64,000 bases of DNA from assembly GCF_038502225.1 (NCBI RefSeq), contig NC_091378.1:1524244-1588243 (forward strand). Reading direction: 5' to 3'. The translations under genes and the position numbers were made by a program. The notes below the pieces were generated by a model, which worked only from the letters and a program-made list of their open reading frames with translations, searched no databases and was not told where the DNA came from. This stretch comes from Cherax quadricarinatus (taxonomy: Eukaryota > Arthropoda > Malacostraca > Decapoda > Parastacidae). Of this stretch, positions 10,901 to 20,421 are shown piece after piece; the stretch's first letter is position 1; each line of letters starts with the position of its first letter.

Positions 10901-11517
10901 GTATTAAAATTTGGTAAATCAATGTCATCACTGCTAAAGGGTAACTGTGCCAAAGTGCATTTGTTACACACAAAATGAATTCTGGCACCGTTGCTATAAT
11001 TGTACATACATCCATCATGCACCCACCCCTTACACATTTTACATAAGGTGCCTTTTCTGTTTTTCATGCGTACTTTAGTACAGTGTATACATCTGTTTGG
11101 TAGTGTTTGAGATAATAATGGCTGTATTGTCTCACATTGACCTATGTATGCATTACCTATGGAGTTAAGGTTATCATCCCTAGCTACTAGACCGTCATTA
11201 TTGCCGTCATTTATCTGTCTGTTTTTCCTCTGCACAATAGTTTGAGGTCCTGGATTAATTTGGATATCACCACTTAAGAGCGCTACAATAAGAGCTGTGT
11301 GCCATTGTTTTTGTTTAGGTATGCGGTGTTGCCATACCTTGCGGCGATAGTGACATTTACTTTTCTGGTAGGATGGCAACTGTTGGGCTTTTACTGTCCA
11401 GGGCGCTGTTACTCCATTCACCTTTTCCAACCCCCATGACTGATTTCTTTCTTCATGGAATTGAAGAAGAAATATAAATATAATTATGGCAGCCTGTACC
11501 CCCCTAATGCCTGCCAT
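7969..11517 (-). CDS. LINE polyprotein: 2A-like motif, PHD finger, APE endonuclease, reverse transcriptase
   Basis: A 1182-aa intact frame. The first ATG is at 11517; the open frame extends two codons upstream to a GTG, which I do not use as a start. Residues ~3-17 are hydrophobic. D84 to P91 reads DIQINPGP, a 2A-like motif with Q where the consensus has E. A C4HC3 PHD-type finger follows: C143, C146, C159, C162, H167, C170, C184, C187. The APE-type endonuclease spans ~224-434 with E257 (SESW), GDFN at 359-362, IDH at ~403-405 and SDH at 425-427. The RT spans ~695-905 with NYRPVS, LDLQKAFDTV (D809), VPQGSILGPLLF and YADD (D895, D896), followed by a ~280-residue thumb and C-terminal region. 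APE nicks target DNA and RT copies the element RNA there (target-primed reverse transcription). All main catalytic motifs are present, so it could encode active enzyme. No second ORF is apparent. Confidence 0.9.
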   Translation of the reverse strand: MAGIRGVQAAIIIFIFLLQFHEERNQSWGLEKVNGVTAPWTVKAQQLPSYQKSKCHYRRKVWQHRIPKQKQWHTALIVALLSGDIQINPGPQTIVQRKNRQINDGNNDGLVARDDNLNSIGNAYIGQCETIQPLLSQTLPNRCIHCTKVRMKNRKGTLCKMCKGWVHDGCMYNYSNGARIHFVCNKCTLAQLPFSSDDIDLPNFNTNDPLPYIDDYDCFMKTGLHFIHVNARSLLPKLAEIRILANKIRAAVITISESWLDDTVTDDEVKIDGYNIKRLDRNRKGGGVCAYIRNDLAYNPRPDLNNNKLEILWFEVLLPKTKPILVGTSYRPPTQDQFLEDFSRVLSGVENNCETIILGDFNICFQQQNNGLCKRYKQILGLNSYTQLINTPTRITQFSATLIDHILCNRSENISQSGVITTGLSDHFIIYCTRKITRDRIGLHRTIKMRSTRNYSKETLVNRLHNCDWTEITSCTDVNDAWEKFKTMFTTILDNIAPVKEVRIKRRTEPWMNTEILDNMKFRDQLLKRFKANRQDIAALNEFQRVRNRVQRLIKGAKAKHYCSKIEEYKHNPRKLWHQLKQLGYSHKPVDRSNIVLTIDNEVCHETSKVANCFNSYYTSVASTLVSKLPAASNTFNTDSDKFQTYYTNKGVTPNSCQLVSVSHDFIQKELSRLNPTKSTGPDNIPSKFLKDGASELSIPIAHIINLSITTNTVPEGFKEARVTPIFKKNSRSDVSNYRPVSILSIISKILERAVYSQVVKYLNDNNILHSYQSGFRRSYSTDTSLINLMDYLRTEMSKGNLIGMVTLDLQKAFDTVNHNILCNKLQTIGIGSVDWFKSYLSNRRQIVKINKTESEPLPITCGVPQGSILGPLLFLCYVNDMPISVKCKLLLYADDSALLVSGKDPQDIANVLTLELESCSKWLVDNKLSLHLGKTEAILFGTKHKLRRVNNFNVQCNGEPITLVSSVKYLGIPFDPSMSGELIGNSVVKKANARLKFLYRQAQCLPTEARRTLCLALIQCHMDYACSSWYSALTKKLKDRLQITQNKIVRFILGLGPREHVGQDELQQLDMLNVEDRVKQLKLNHVYKIAHKQCPEYLAVNFVKAGNQSNHRTRGREHNFVVPTVSGQASNTFYCTAIKEWNRLPAHVKASHSANQFKKSAKRCLMTVATEREGNDFLFFS
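11245..11268 (-). other. 2A-like ribosome-skipping motif in LINE ORF
   Basis: Encodes DIQINPGP preceded by ALIVALLSG. Known 2A sequences share D-V/I-E-x-N-P-G-P with a hydrophobic upstream stretch, and 2A-like motifs are documented in APE-type non-LTR retrotransposons. The NPGP core and D are kept; E is replaced by Q. If active it would release a ~90-aa leader ending in G and start the PHD-APE-RT product with P. Activity is inference. Confidence 0.6.
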
Positions 11518-12680
11518 TTTCACTCTTCGCTCTTTTACTCATATACAATAATATTTATTTCTCTTTTCCAGTCCCTAGTACACTTAGTATCTGCTTTAGC
11601 AATCACACTGAATTACTAGTAAAATTTCCTCTTCAAAAACCTCTTCACTGCTCACTTTTCCCTTAACTTCACAAAACCCTTACAATTAACCCCTTCAAAC
11701 ACACTCCCCTTCCCATCTCACTTCACAGTCTGGCTTCCCCAATTAACTTCTAACTCCTTTCCATTCTGGTAGATCAGAAAGGTTTAATCCATGGTTTTAT
11801 CCTTCCAAATCCCCCTCAGTTCCATTTATCGGGGATTGTGTGGTGTTGTTGACTGCCTGACCTGTTTTGCTGACTCAGCCATTTTTAAAACACTTAGGGG
11901 AGTAACGCCACCTACCACCTGACTTTCTTTGAGTTTATAGATATATTTGGCGTTTTCTGCTATGATTCTCTCACTGTACACTGGTCAGCTGAATATAGGT
12001 CAGCTACTAAAACATTAACCTTGACTGTTTAACTATTCACTTCTTTCTCACGGCTGGCACTGAGGGATAACCGTCCTATACCTTGGAGTTTTATACTGTT
12101 GATTTGACGATGTCTCCTGTGTTTCCCTCTCGTTAGCACTGGTACAGGTGATATGATGGTGGTACAGATATGATGCTACTGTCAACAGATGAACGTCAGT
12201 AAAGATGAGAATTTCACTTCGCTAGTTGTACGTCTGGCAGTAGCTGCTGTTTGAATGCCGGTCAGCCATGTTTAAAGGCTCAAATCTTTCCCTCGTTTGG
12301 CACTGACGAAAAAAGTCCTACAGACCTGGCATTTCCTTGGAGATTTAGTTGATCAGGATTTCTGCCATGTTGTCTTCCCGTTAAACACTGGTGCAGTTGA
12401 TATGGAGGTCAGTTATTTCATTTAGTGGAAAACGTCTTGTGTCTGGTTCACGTCTGGTAGCAGGTCTGGTACTTGAATGCCGGTCCCTCTTCTGTCATAT
12501 TTAGTCCATTTCGTTGTCGTCACCGTCAGTTTTTATGTAACTATAGTTAACTTGCATGTTGTTGCAGCAGTACTTGCAAATTTGGCCATCACTGGAGTTC
12601 GGATAGGCCCAGGGGACGGCAAGATATAGGAGCAGCCTTGTTGCTGCTTGCTGCGGCTGCGGCAGCAAATAATAAGATAT
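11518..12680 (-). other. Possible LINE 5' region with two diverged ~240-bp direct repeats
   Basis: No long open frame. Two related blocks, about 12027-12286 and 12290-12520, share in order GGCACTGA, CCTTGGAG, CACTGGT(A/G)CAG(G/T)TGATATG, ACGTCTGG and TTGAATGCCGGTC. Tandem monomers are a known 5' UTR architecture of some LINEs, so this could be the promoter region, but no other copy is present to prove it. Confidence 0.4.
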
Positions 12681-12812
12681 TACAAGGACCACAATGGAAA
12701 TAAGTCACTTTGTTTGACTTTTTTGGGTTATCCTGGGTGATTTACACATATGTTACTATGTATCATAATTGCACTTATGTGTATCTGTGCCTAAATAAAT
12801 GTACTTAATAAA
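12681..12812 (+). mobile_element. LINE 3' tail, plus strand
   Basis: Contains CAATGGAAATAAGTCACTTT, TTTTTGGGTTATCC and GTGCCTAAATAAATGTACTT. It is opposite in orientation to the LINE at 7.7-11.5 kb, so the two tails bracket ~5 kb as an inverted pair. It is a truncated independent insertion or part of a rearrangement. Confidence 0.7.
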
Positions 12813-12974
12813 ATCAACAGATACATAAAGTGAGGGAGGAACTTAGATTTCCTTAGTTAGCCATATATTATTTACCACGTTTTCTTTACACATGTTAAGT
12901 GGGAGAACGAAGATGTTTTAGGAGAGACTCAAGACATTTTTATCACACCTTACTACTTGAGGAAGAGGATTTAG

Positions 12975-12975
<1 letters not shown>

Positions 12976-13029
<54 letters not shown>

Positions 13030-13120
13030 TAATATCTATTTACTACAAGTACATGTACGTGGTATACAGACCATAGCTAACATCAGCGACATACTACTAC
13101 ATAGAAAGATGGTTGTTATG
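12976..13120 (-). mobile_element. SINE, 3' part (interrupted by PLE)
   Basis: An (AAT)n run at 12979-13028, then ACTACAAGTACATGTACGTG and GGTATACAGACCATAGCT as in the SINE at 4.72-5.05 kb, ending at ATGGTTGTTATG. The body continues at 14831, so one SINE was split by the PLE insertion. Confidence 0.85.
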
Positions 13121-13195
13121 AATAACAAAAAAAGGCACAATACTGTGACTGGAACGATACACAAATAACGCCAAATGCCTGAGCTTGCTACCATC

Positions 13196-13675
13196 TGCAG
13201 CTCATAAGACTGCCATCCCCACGAGCCCCTTTGAGGCGGGGTAGATGGCAGACCAGAGGCCCTTCTTCGTGAGGGCAGGGAAGGGCCTGGGGACACTTGG
13301 GATGAGGAGGTACTTGTACCTCCTCCCATGAGACCTCGAGACACTTCCAGATAGGGAGCCAAAGCCGGGTCACCACTACTTCGGGAGAATACCCGATCGA
13401 TACCATGCCTAACCCTTCTAGGGTAGGGTAGGTACCTGAGCCCGAGCCTTTAGCTCATAAGACTGTCATTCCCATTAGCCCCCTTGGGGCGGGGTTGGCA
13501 GACCAGAGAGGCCTAGCTTGTGGCTAGGCCTGGGGACAGTTGGTCCCAAAGATGAGGAGGTACTTGTGCCTCCTCCCATGGGAGACTTAGGTCTCAGACA
13601 CTCCCTAAAGAGGGAGCCAAGGCCGGGCCACCACTTGGAAAAGGCCCGGGCCGGGAGAATACCGGCTAATCTTTA
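13196..13675. repeat. Two ~240-bp direct repeats inside the PLE insertion
   Basis: 13196-13440 and 13447-13675 share AGCTCATAAGACTG, GGCAGACCAGAG, GATGAGGAGGTACTTGT, CCTCCTCCCATG and GGGAGAATACC in the same order, at perhaps 75-80% identity by eye. No coding frame. The origin is unknown to me; it does not look like a PLE coding part and may be a nested older repeat. Confidence 0.7.
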
Positions 13676-13734
13676 ATAATAATAACAAATAACCCGCACA
13701 TAAAAGAGAGAAGCTTACGACGACGTTTCGGTCC

Positions 13735-14456
13735 GACATGTACATTCACTACTTTTCCTATCATGCTTCCCCTGTCAGGAATGTGTTCTTATTTCCCTCT
13801 TTCTCCGTGCCCTCCGCATCTGTGATCCTCAGTTCCTTCCAGCAGAAATTTCCACTCTTCATAATTCGTTTTCCCGTCTTAGCTACCCTTCCCATTTCAT
13901 AGACTCTGCCCTCTCACGTGCTAAACGTAATTTCTTCTCTCCCACACTCTCCACTCCTGGGAACTCTTCTGTCCTCTGCCTTCCCTACATTTCCGGTCTT
14001 TCTAATCTCAACAATTCTCTCCGTCCCTTAGACATCAAACTTACTTTCCGCCAGACTAACACTCTTCGCACAAATCTCGTTCATACCTCTCCTCCCTCTA
14101 CAGATGTTCCTGGTGTCTACTCTATTTCTTGCTCCTCCTGTCCTCTTCAATACTTCGGAGAAACTGGTCGATCTCTTTCTGACAGACTTAGGGAGCACAA
14201 AAATAGTGTTAGGCTTGCCGACACTAACAATGCTCTGTTCTGTCACGTCAGAGATCACAGTCATCCTATTAACTGGTCTTCTGCTAAAACTGTCTTCCCT
14301 ACTTCCAACTCTAACAGTCGCCGTCTAGTTGAATCCTCTCTAATATACAACTTTCCTTGTATGAACCTTAGTCGTGGCTTCGTCTCTGTAGATGCCTTCC
14401 TCTCCCACTACATTGTAAAATGTTCCAAACTTCACAACACTCGTGACTTAACCTGA
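13735..14456 (+). pseudogene. PLE protein C-terminus with GIY-YIG endonuclease domain
   Basis: In the frame ending at the TGA at 14454-14456 the translation reads LRALRICDPQFLPAEISTL then, after a linker, GVYSISCSSC (from 14112), QYFGETGRSLSDRLREHK, CHVRDHSHPINW and RRLVESSLI. This is the GIY-YIG nuclease module fused to PLE reverse transcriptases: GVY at 14112-14120, YFG at 14151-14159, the arginine in SDRLREH and the catalytic-type glutamate at 14331-14333 are all present. A frameshift near 13765-13775 separates a YFSYH segment from LISLFLRALRI. The RT domain is absent, so this is a dead 5'-truncated copy. Confidence 0.85.
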
Positions 14457-14830
14457 CTCCTCATTTTTCTTTTTCTTCTTCTCAATCTTCCCCTTTCCTC
14501 TTTCCTTTTTCTCCTCTGGGTTGTCTTTCTTCCTTCTGTCTCGTGTTTCTGTTCCTTCTTTATTTATTTCACCACTTCCCCTTTCACCCACCTCTGTGCG
14601 CTTGCTCTCCCTCTGTGGGCACCTAGCTCCCTTGCAGTGCTCCCCTTTCTTTGTATTTGACTGGCTCCTCCTCCTTATTCCCCACTACTACCAGTACCAC
14701 CACCACCACCTCTTCCTGCCTATATATAGCCGTCCTGCTCCACTTCTGGTTAGTGTGACTTTGTAAATGGTCCAAGTCGGACCGAAACGTCGTCGTAAGC
14801 TTCTCTCTTTTATGTGCGGGTTATTTGTGT

Positions 14831-15045
14831 ATGGTTGTTATGCATTTCGGGCAAATTAGGTCAGTTTTGTCCCAGAATGCGACCCACACCAGTCAACTAA
14901 CACCCAGGTACCCATTTTAAACTGATGGGTAAACAGGGACAGCAGGTGTCTTATGGAAACATATCCCTAATGTTTTCCAGCCGTACCGGAGGAGATTCGA
15001 ACTCCGGACCTCAGTGTCAGAGCCGAGTGCGCTACGGGACACCTA
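14831..15045 (-). mobile_element. SINE, 5' part (continuation of 12976-13120)
   Basis: Continues the SINE body (CATTTCGGGCAAATTAGGTC, GATGCGACCCACACCAGTC, AACACCCAGGTACC) and ends in the tRNA-like head with a B-box complement near 14993-15005 (AGATTCGAACTCC) and GAGCCGAGTGCGCTAC. Confidence 0.8.
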
Positions 15046-15049
15046 AACC

Positions 15050-15185
15050 AGAGAGTTAGTAACCCAGGACAACTTAATAAAGACTGGCTTATTTCCATCG
15101 AGATCCCTTAATCGTCTTAACCCACGATGCGACCCAAACCTGTCGCCTAACATCCAGGTACCTACTTACCGCTAGGTAATAACAG
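15050..15185 (-). mobile_element. SINE fragment
   Basis: AACCCAGGACAACTTAATAA, GGCTTATTTCCATCGAGATC, CACGATGCGACCC and CATCCAGGTACC follow the order of the SINE body at 21.1-21.3 kb. The tRNA head is missing. Confidence 0.6.
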
Positions 15186-15429
15186 TAGTAGTAGTACTAG
15201 TGATATATTCGGAGCAAATCGACCGTGTAGGTCACTCAGCAGTCATACCGATAAAAATATATATACAACATACAATACTATTATTATTATAATCAAATTA
15301 AGCGATAAACCCGAAAGGGTCACAGAGCACTGCCCTCCCCCACACACTAACAAAGACAAAATTAACAAACACTAAAAGCTACGAACATAAACACCCGGCA
15401 CAATGTGACATTTCCATTTCTCAGCATAA

Positions 15430-15815
15430 AAATTATCATATTACTGTAGATTTTATTTAGAATATTAACCCCGAAGGGTTTAGCAGTAAAAGATAACCCA
15501 GTAAAGTCAATCATAGTGGCTTATTTCCATCAGTGTCCTTTTTGGGTCCTTCCCCAGGATGCCACATACAACAGTCTAGTAACTCCCAGGTATCTATGCA
15601 CTGCTAGGTACCAGCAGCAGCATATGTTAGGAGACCTACCTAAGATCCAAGTCCTCTCAGGTGTGTGCTGGCCACTACAACCACGAGCAAGTGATTTTTA
15701 ACAAATAAGAAACTGCACTGGCCGGGAATCGAACCCCCGATACTTTAACTTGCCACCCGAGTAGCACATCAAAATTCCAAGACGTCGTAAACCACTGAGC
15801 CATCAATGTCACATA
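15430..15815 (-). mobile_element. tRNA-derived SINE, second subfamily
   Basis: The minus-strand head has A-box-like TGGCTCAGTGGTTTACGA near 15795-15812 and B box GGGTTCGATTCCCGGCC at 15721-15737. The body has GGTACCTAGCAG and GGCATCCTGGGGAAGGACCC, and the 3' part GATGGAAATAAGCCACTATG, TGACTTTACTGGGTTATC resembles the LINE tail. The extra bases between boxes and the body argue against a tRNA gene. Confidence 0.75.
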
Positions 15816-15932
15816 CATCATGTACCCAGTATCACTGGAGAAGTCACTCCTGATGCGGACACACACATGGCTGTAGCGGGCTACAGGACTAATTTCATTC
15901 TCTTCCCGTTTGAAATACCAGTCACATAAGCA

Positions 15933-16564
<632 letters not shown>

Positions 16565-16619
16565 TGCTTATGTGACTGGCATTTCAAACGGGAAGAGAAT
16601 GAAATAAGTCCTGTAGCCT

Positions 16620-17517
16620 GTAAATATTTGTTTTAGATTGGGAAGTATACCTTAGCATATATGTATGGGTGTGGTCTCAGTAAGTAAGACTGGCGTATCT
16701 CAAGAATACAGATACTGTGTTTTTTCGTTTCTCTTGCCTCTCACTAGTGGGTCCCGTCCACTGGTGATGACGCCTTCAGCTGATGCACCTCATGTGAATG
16801 CTATGTAAGTGTTCATCTGCCTTCTTTTGTTTCATATTCATCAAGACTAAGATGATGAACACCTTCATCCAGGTTGAGGGACTGATTACCTCTTCTACTC
16901 TCTGCATTATCAACACCTTCAAATAACCTCTGTACTGAATTGATAAAGTCACTGGTTATCGAAACGTCTTTAGAATAAAGATACCCAGGTGATCCATAAA
17001 TATCTTATTCATCAACTGTATTGCATACTAAAAAAAAAATGGCTTCTCTGATTTCTTTTCCTAGTTTAAAAACCAAGAAAGAGCAATGAGAATCTGTATT
17101 GACAAATTCCTAGAAGAACTTAACTGCTACATTAAGAACGCTTTCACTAACTACCTTTAAGTTTCCTTCCCACATAATTCTACTCCAAAGGGATACACCA
17201 CCACACCAGGAGTCGAGAAGAAAACACACGGAGACTCATATTCCCTTAAGTACCGTTGTAGACACTGTTCCCCATCCTTCAGAAAACCAGCAATAACGTC
17301 GCGGTAGTCACTACAAAGACCATACGGGACTTCAAAAGGACCTCGACACCATATACTGGCACCAAGGATGCAGGAGTTTTCACAATTCTGTGTAGTGGGT
17401 GTGACCAGGTAAACATCAGCGAGACAGCTAGAAGTCTATCAGTCTTTTTAAAGTGGGTATGCTCTTAGAGAACACTAACGCCTGAGTACAGCATCGTAAC
17501 TCACATTCACACCTAAG
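16620..17517. other. No gene; PLE-type terminal remnant at 16930-17015
   Basis: At 16942-17010 ATTGATAAAGTCACTGGTTA, CGAAACGTCTTTAGAATAAA and GATACCCAGGTG follow the PLE-type terminus seen at 22.76 kb. GAGGGACTGATTACCTC at 16877-16893 also belongs to that family. No coding potential is seen in the rest. Confidence 0.5.
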
Positions 17518-17575
17518 AACCTGTCCAGTATGGGCCAATAGGCCTGTTGCAGCTTTCTTATGTTCTAATGGCGCG
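17518..17575 (+). mobile_element. LINE 3' end, second family
   Basis: GAACCTGTCCAGTATGGGCC, AATAGGCCTGTTGC and TTTCTTATGTTCTAATG match, in complement, the 3' terminus of the LINE relic at 34.8-35.6 kb and the fragments at 32.2 and 32.4 kb. Confidence 0.7.
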
Positions 17576-17604
17576 GCACAAAGCTGAACGATCATGTTAG
17601 GAAA

Positions 17605-17725
17605 ACGTTTCGCCGTTACGGCTCGACAAAGCTCCTGGAGAGAGAAACGTTGTCATAATAAAATGTCACACTAGTTGCACTTGTGTCCTTTTACCTAACG
17701 CATTGTTGGTAATTCTACCAACATT
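17605..17725 (+). mobile_element. PLE-type terminal sequence, single arm
   Basis: CTCGACAAAGCTCCTGGAGA, GAAACGTTGTCATAATAAAA and TGTCACACTAGTTGCACTTG match the right arm of the palindrome at 20.4-20.7 kb. Confidence 0.65.
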
Positions 17726-17796
17726 ATTACAACTGAACGATGATGCCAGAAAAAAATGAACTGAGAAGAAGTTTTAGTTTAATATGTTTATTATGC

Positions 17797-18116
17797 ACCA
17801 CATACCCATCCTGTGGGCGGTAGTCACCCCATACCCATCCTGTGGGCGGTAGTCACCCCATACCCATCCTGTGGGCGGTAGTCACCCCATACCCATCCTG
17901 TGGGCGGTAGTCACCCCATACCCATCCTGTGGGCGGTAGTCACCCCATACCCATCCTGTGGGCGGTAGTCACCCCATACCCATCCTGTGGGCGGTAGTCA
18001 CCCCATACCCATCCTGTGGGCGGTAGTCACCCCATACCCATCCTGTGGGCGGTAGTCACCCCATACCCATCCTGTGGGCGGTAGTCACCCCATACCCATC
18101 CTGTGGGCGGTAGTCA
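17797..18116. repeat. 29-bp minisatellite
   Basis: Eleven practically identical units containing CCCATCCTGTGGGCGGTAGT. The complement, ACTACCGCCCACAGGATGGG, matches the core of the 44-bp units at 1.1-2.4 kb. Confidence 0.97.
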
Positions 18117-19375
18117 AAAAATTACAGAGGTACATAATTGGTCCAGGGACTGGACTCCAAAGTTTTGATAGCTGAGCAAGTTACAGAGGTAATGAACTTA
18201 CAATTTACAAAGGTAATGAACTCCAGGTAGAAGAAGACGTCTGGAATTAGTAACTTTTCATCAAAGGAATAAATAGAACGTTTACTTTGTCAACTTTAAT
18301 AGCGTATAATACAAACATCGTGAACTAAATACTAGCCAGTAAGACCATCCTTAGAAACAGTCAAGGATGATGTTGACATGTTAATGTTGTGTTAAATATT
18401 TAAGTTGATATATTCTGTATTTATGGTGATATATTGAAACCCCCCTTTCTGGAGAATTTTCTCCACACTCACAGACTCAGCAGCACTGACCAATACTGTC
18501 CTCATGGCAGTATGTTCCCTCTACTTTGTAATGAGTGACATTTCTCAATAAACTCGTCCCTCGGGGCAAAATCTACTGGAGGACGAAGGAAGACACACTT
18601 AAGAATGTGTCTGCTCATGATACTGCTACAAAACTGTACAACCCAGCCTTCACTACTGTGTTCAAACCTACGAGGCCAGACCACCAACAAGGTCATCCAA
18701 GCGACACCGAGAGCGAAGCAAAACTGTTTCAATACAAATTAAAGCTCTCTATGGACGAAATGAAGCCATGATAGAGCTCTTCTTGAGCGAGACGTTTGCT
18801 CTGTCTTGTATGTTACGTATACCAGTCTGGCCTTTAAGTCAAGCTAGATGAGATGAGAACAACGCTTACTTCAGCGGTGAAGTTTTCCCAAGTTACTCAA
18901 TGTCTATTTTCATCTTAGGCAACTCTGTGGCTGCTCGGTATAGAGTTCAACATAAGCTTTTCAACGAGTCTTTATACACTACATTAATAGCGCTAAATAC
19001 TATACTGTAGTGATTGTAGTGATGGTCGTATGCTGGTAACTACAATCACCAGCATCAGTCACGAGTACCTTTACTCATTCTCAAATACTGTTTTGAGAGA
19101 GAGAGAGAGAATGCACATGGGAAAGTCAGATAGCAGAACATTTTAAAGTCCACACTGTGACTATCTGCAGATACAGCTCCCTCCGTACTACTACTAGTGT
19201 TACTCCACTTCTACGAATGTAGAAGCAAAACCTATATACTACTACTTCTAGATACAAGATACTATCAGTAGATACTACTAGTTTACTTCCAGATACTGGA
19301 TATCCTGAGCAGCAAACAGGATAGCAGTGGCCACTGATGTAGCTACCACACCACTACTGCTACCTCTACTTCTAT

Positions 19376-19408
<33 letters not shown>

Positions 19409-19706
19409 CACACCCTGGGTAGCTCTTTGTCAAGTGATCGTCCTGATGCACAGTAGTTGAGGAAATAACATCGGAAGTCTGTTGATAGCAGTGTGTTCCT
19501 GCAGAGTGTGCAGCTGAATTCTATGAAGTGATTGTCCAGCAGAATTTTTAGGTGACTGCCTGTTTTTTGCATCTCTTGCCTCGAAGTTTCAACCTATTGT
19601 TACTGATCTGCTTTCAATTTCAAATCGTTTTTCGTGTTTGAGTGTATAAAAATCACTATCTTTAAGGTTTGAATGAGATGTAGTAGTCTGTTTCTTTAGA
19701 GAAAAG

Positions 19707-19708
<2 letters not shown>
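18117..19708. other. No recognised gene; short trinucleotide run
   Basis: Only short open frames, the longest ~78 aa on overlapping strands at 18.5-18.77 kb without a recognisable motif. A (CTA)n run lies at 19378-19408 and a short GA run near 19096-19110. Confidence 0.5.

Positions 19709-19773
<65 letters not shown>
19709..19773. repeat. (GT)n microsatellite
   Basis: About 32 GT units, followed by GATAGAGAGAGA. Confidence 0.97.
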
Positions 19774-19777
<4 letters not shown>

Positions 19778-20415
19778 GAGAGAGAAGGGAAGAGCGCCTT
19801 GCGTCAGGAAGAGGCTGCCTGAGGGGTAACCTCAAGGCTGTTCCCTGGACCTGGTCAGCCTCTCCCACCACTGCTGGACGCCCAAGATTGCGAGCAACAC
19901 TCACGCAACCTGCCGGACGCCGCCCATCTCACTGCTGCTTGCCTGTACAGTGACAGCTGATGCAAGCACTGCTGGGGGCCTCCCACTGTCCACCACAGTG
20001 CCACTTAAGACCACCACAGTGATACTACTGTTCACCAGTGCCACTACTGTCTACCACAATGACACTTCTGTCCACCACAGTGACACTGTCCTCCAGTGGT
20101 ATTATTATTATAAGTACACAGTGTGATGGTGTGTCTGTCCTATACACATCCTACAGTGAAGTTATATTGTCTAGTAACTGTATAGCCACTAACTCCTTTA
20201 CCACTGCCGCCACCACCGCCCACTGTGTGGGAGAAACGTAGTCAATAAAGGATCGCATTTGTGTTATTTTTTCTACACCATCACCATTTTACAAAACCTA
20301 AAATGAAAAAATGGAGAAAACACTGATAAAGTTCCAGGAAGTAGACTTCATCTGCAGTTTCACACAATGAATGTAAATGTCCTGAATGAAACAGTGTTCT
20401 TTTAAAAAAGAATAT
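19774..20415. other. No gene; loose CCACCACAGTG repeats
   Basis: Between about 19980 and 20110 GTCCACCACAGTG-like motifs recur at irregular ~20-30-bp steps, a degenerate minisatellite. No convincing coding region. Confidence 0.45.
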
Positions 20416-20421
20416 AAATGT

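Larger units (their letters stand above)
7657..11560 (-). mobile_element. Non-LTR retrotransposon (LINE), near-complete coding region
   Basis: Minus-strand element with a full-length reading frame (stop 7969, ATG 11517), a ~300-bp 3' UTR and a terminal (ACTT)n repeat preceded by AATAAA. Domain order PHD, APE endonuclease, RT and lack of an RNase H domain fit the CR1/jockey-related group; I cannot fix the clade by eye. The 3' UTR recurs as truncated copies at 0.4, 5.4, 12.7 and 34.6 kb. The open frame suggests recent insertion. The 5' boundary is not defined; it may reach 12.68 kb. Confidence 0.85.
13121..14830 (+). mobile_element. Penelope-like retroelement fragment inserted in a SINE
   Basis: Insertion bounded by a 12-bp direct repeat ATGGTTGTTATG (13109-13120 and 14831-14842). 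It begins with an inverted PLE terminus (GGCACAATACTGTGACTGGA), holds a ~500-bp repeat module, a second inverted terminus at 13682-13735, a PLE coding end with a GIY-YIG domain, and the plus-strand terminus with GGTCC/GGACC stem and GAAACGTCGTCG near 14769-14796. The reverse transcriptase is missing, so the copy is 5'-truncated and non-autonomous. Confidence 0.8.

Noticed and set aside
11245..11268. 2A motif as a sign of an integrated RNA virus polyprotein
   Set aside because: The same frame carries APE endonuclease and LINE-type RT domains and the element has a LINE 3' tail; 2A-like motifs are known in such elements.
14521..14766. 81-aa frame with hydrophobic stretches after the PLE coding end
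   Set aside because: Pyrimidine-rich PLE 3' untranslated region; no conserved features and no counterpart in the second PLE copy.
18502..18771. Two overlapping ~77-aa frames on opposite strands
   Set aside because: No motif, no splice signals recognised, length within chance expectation.
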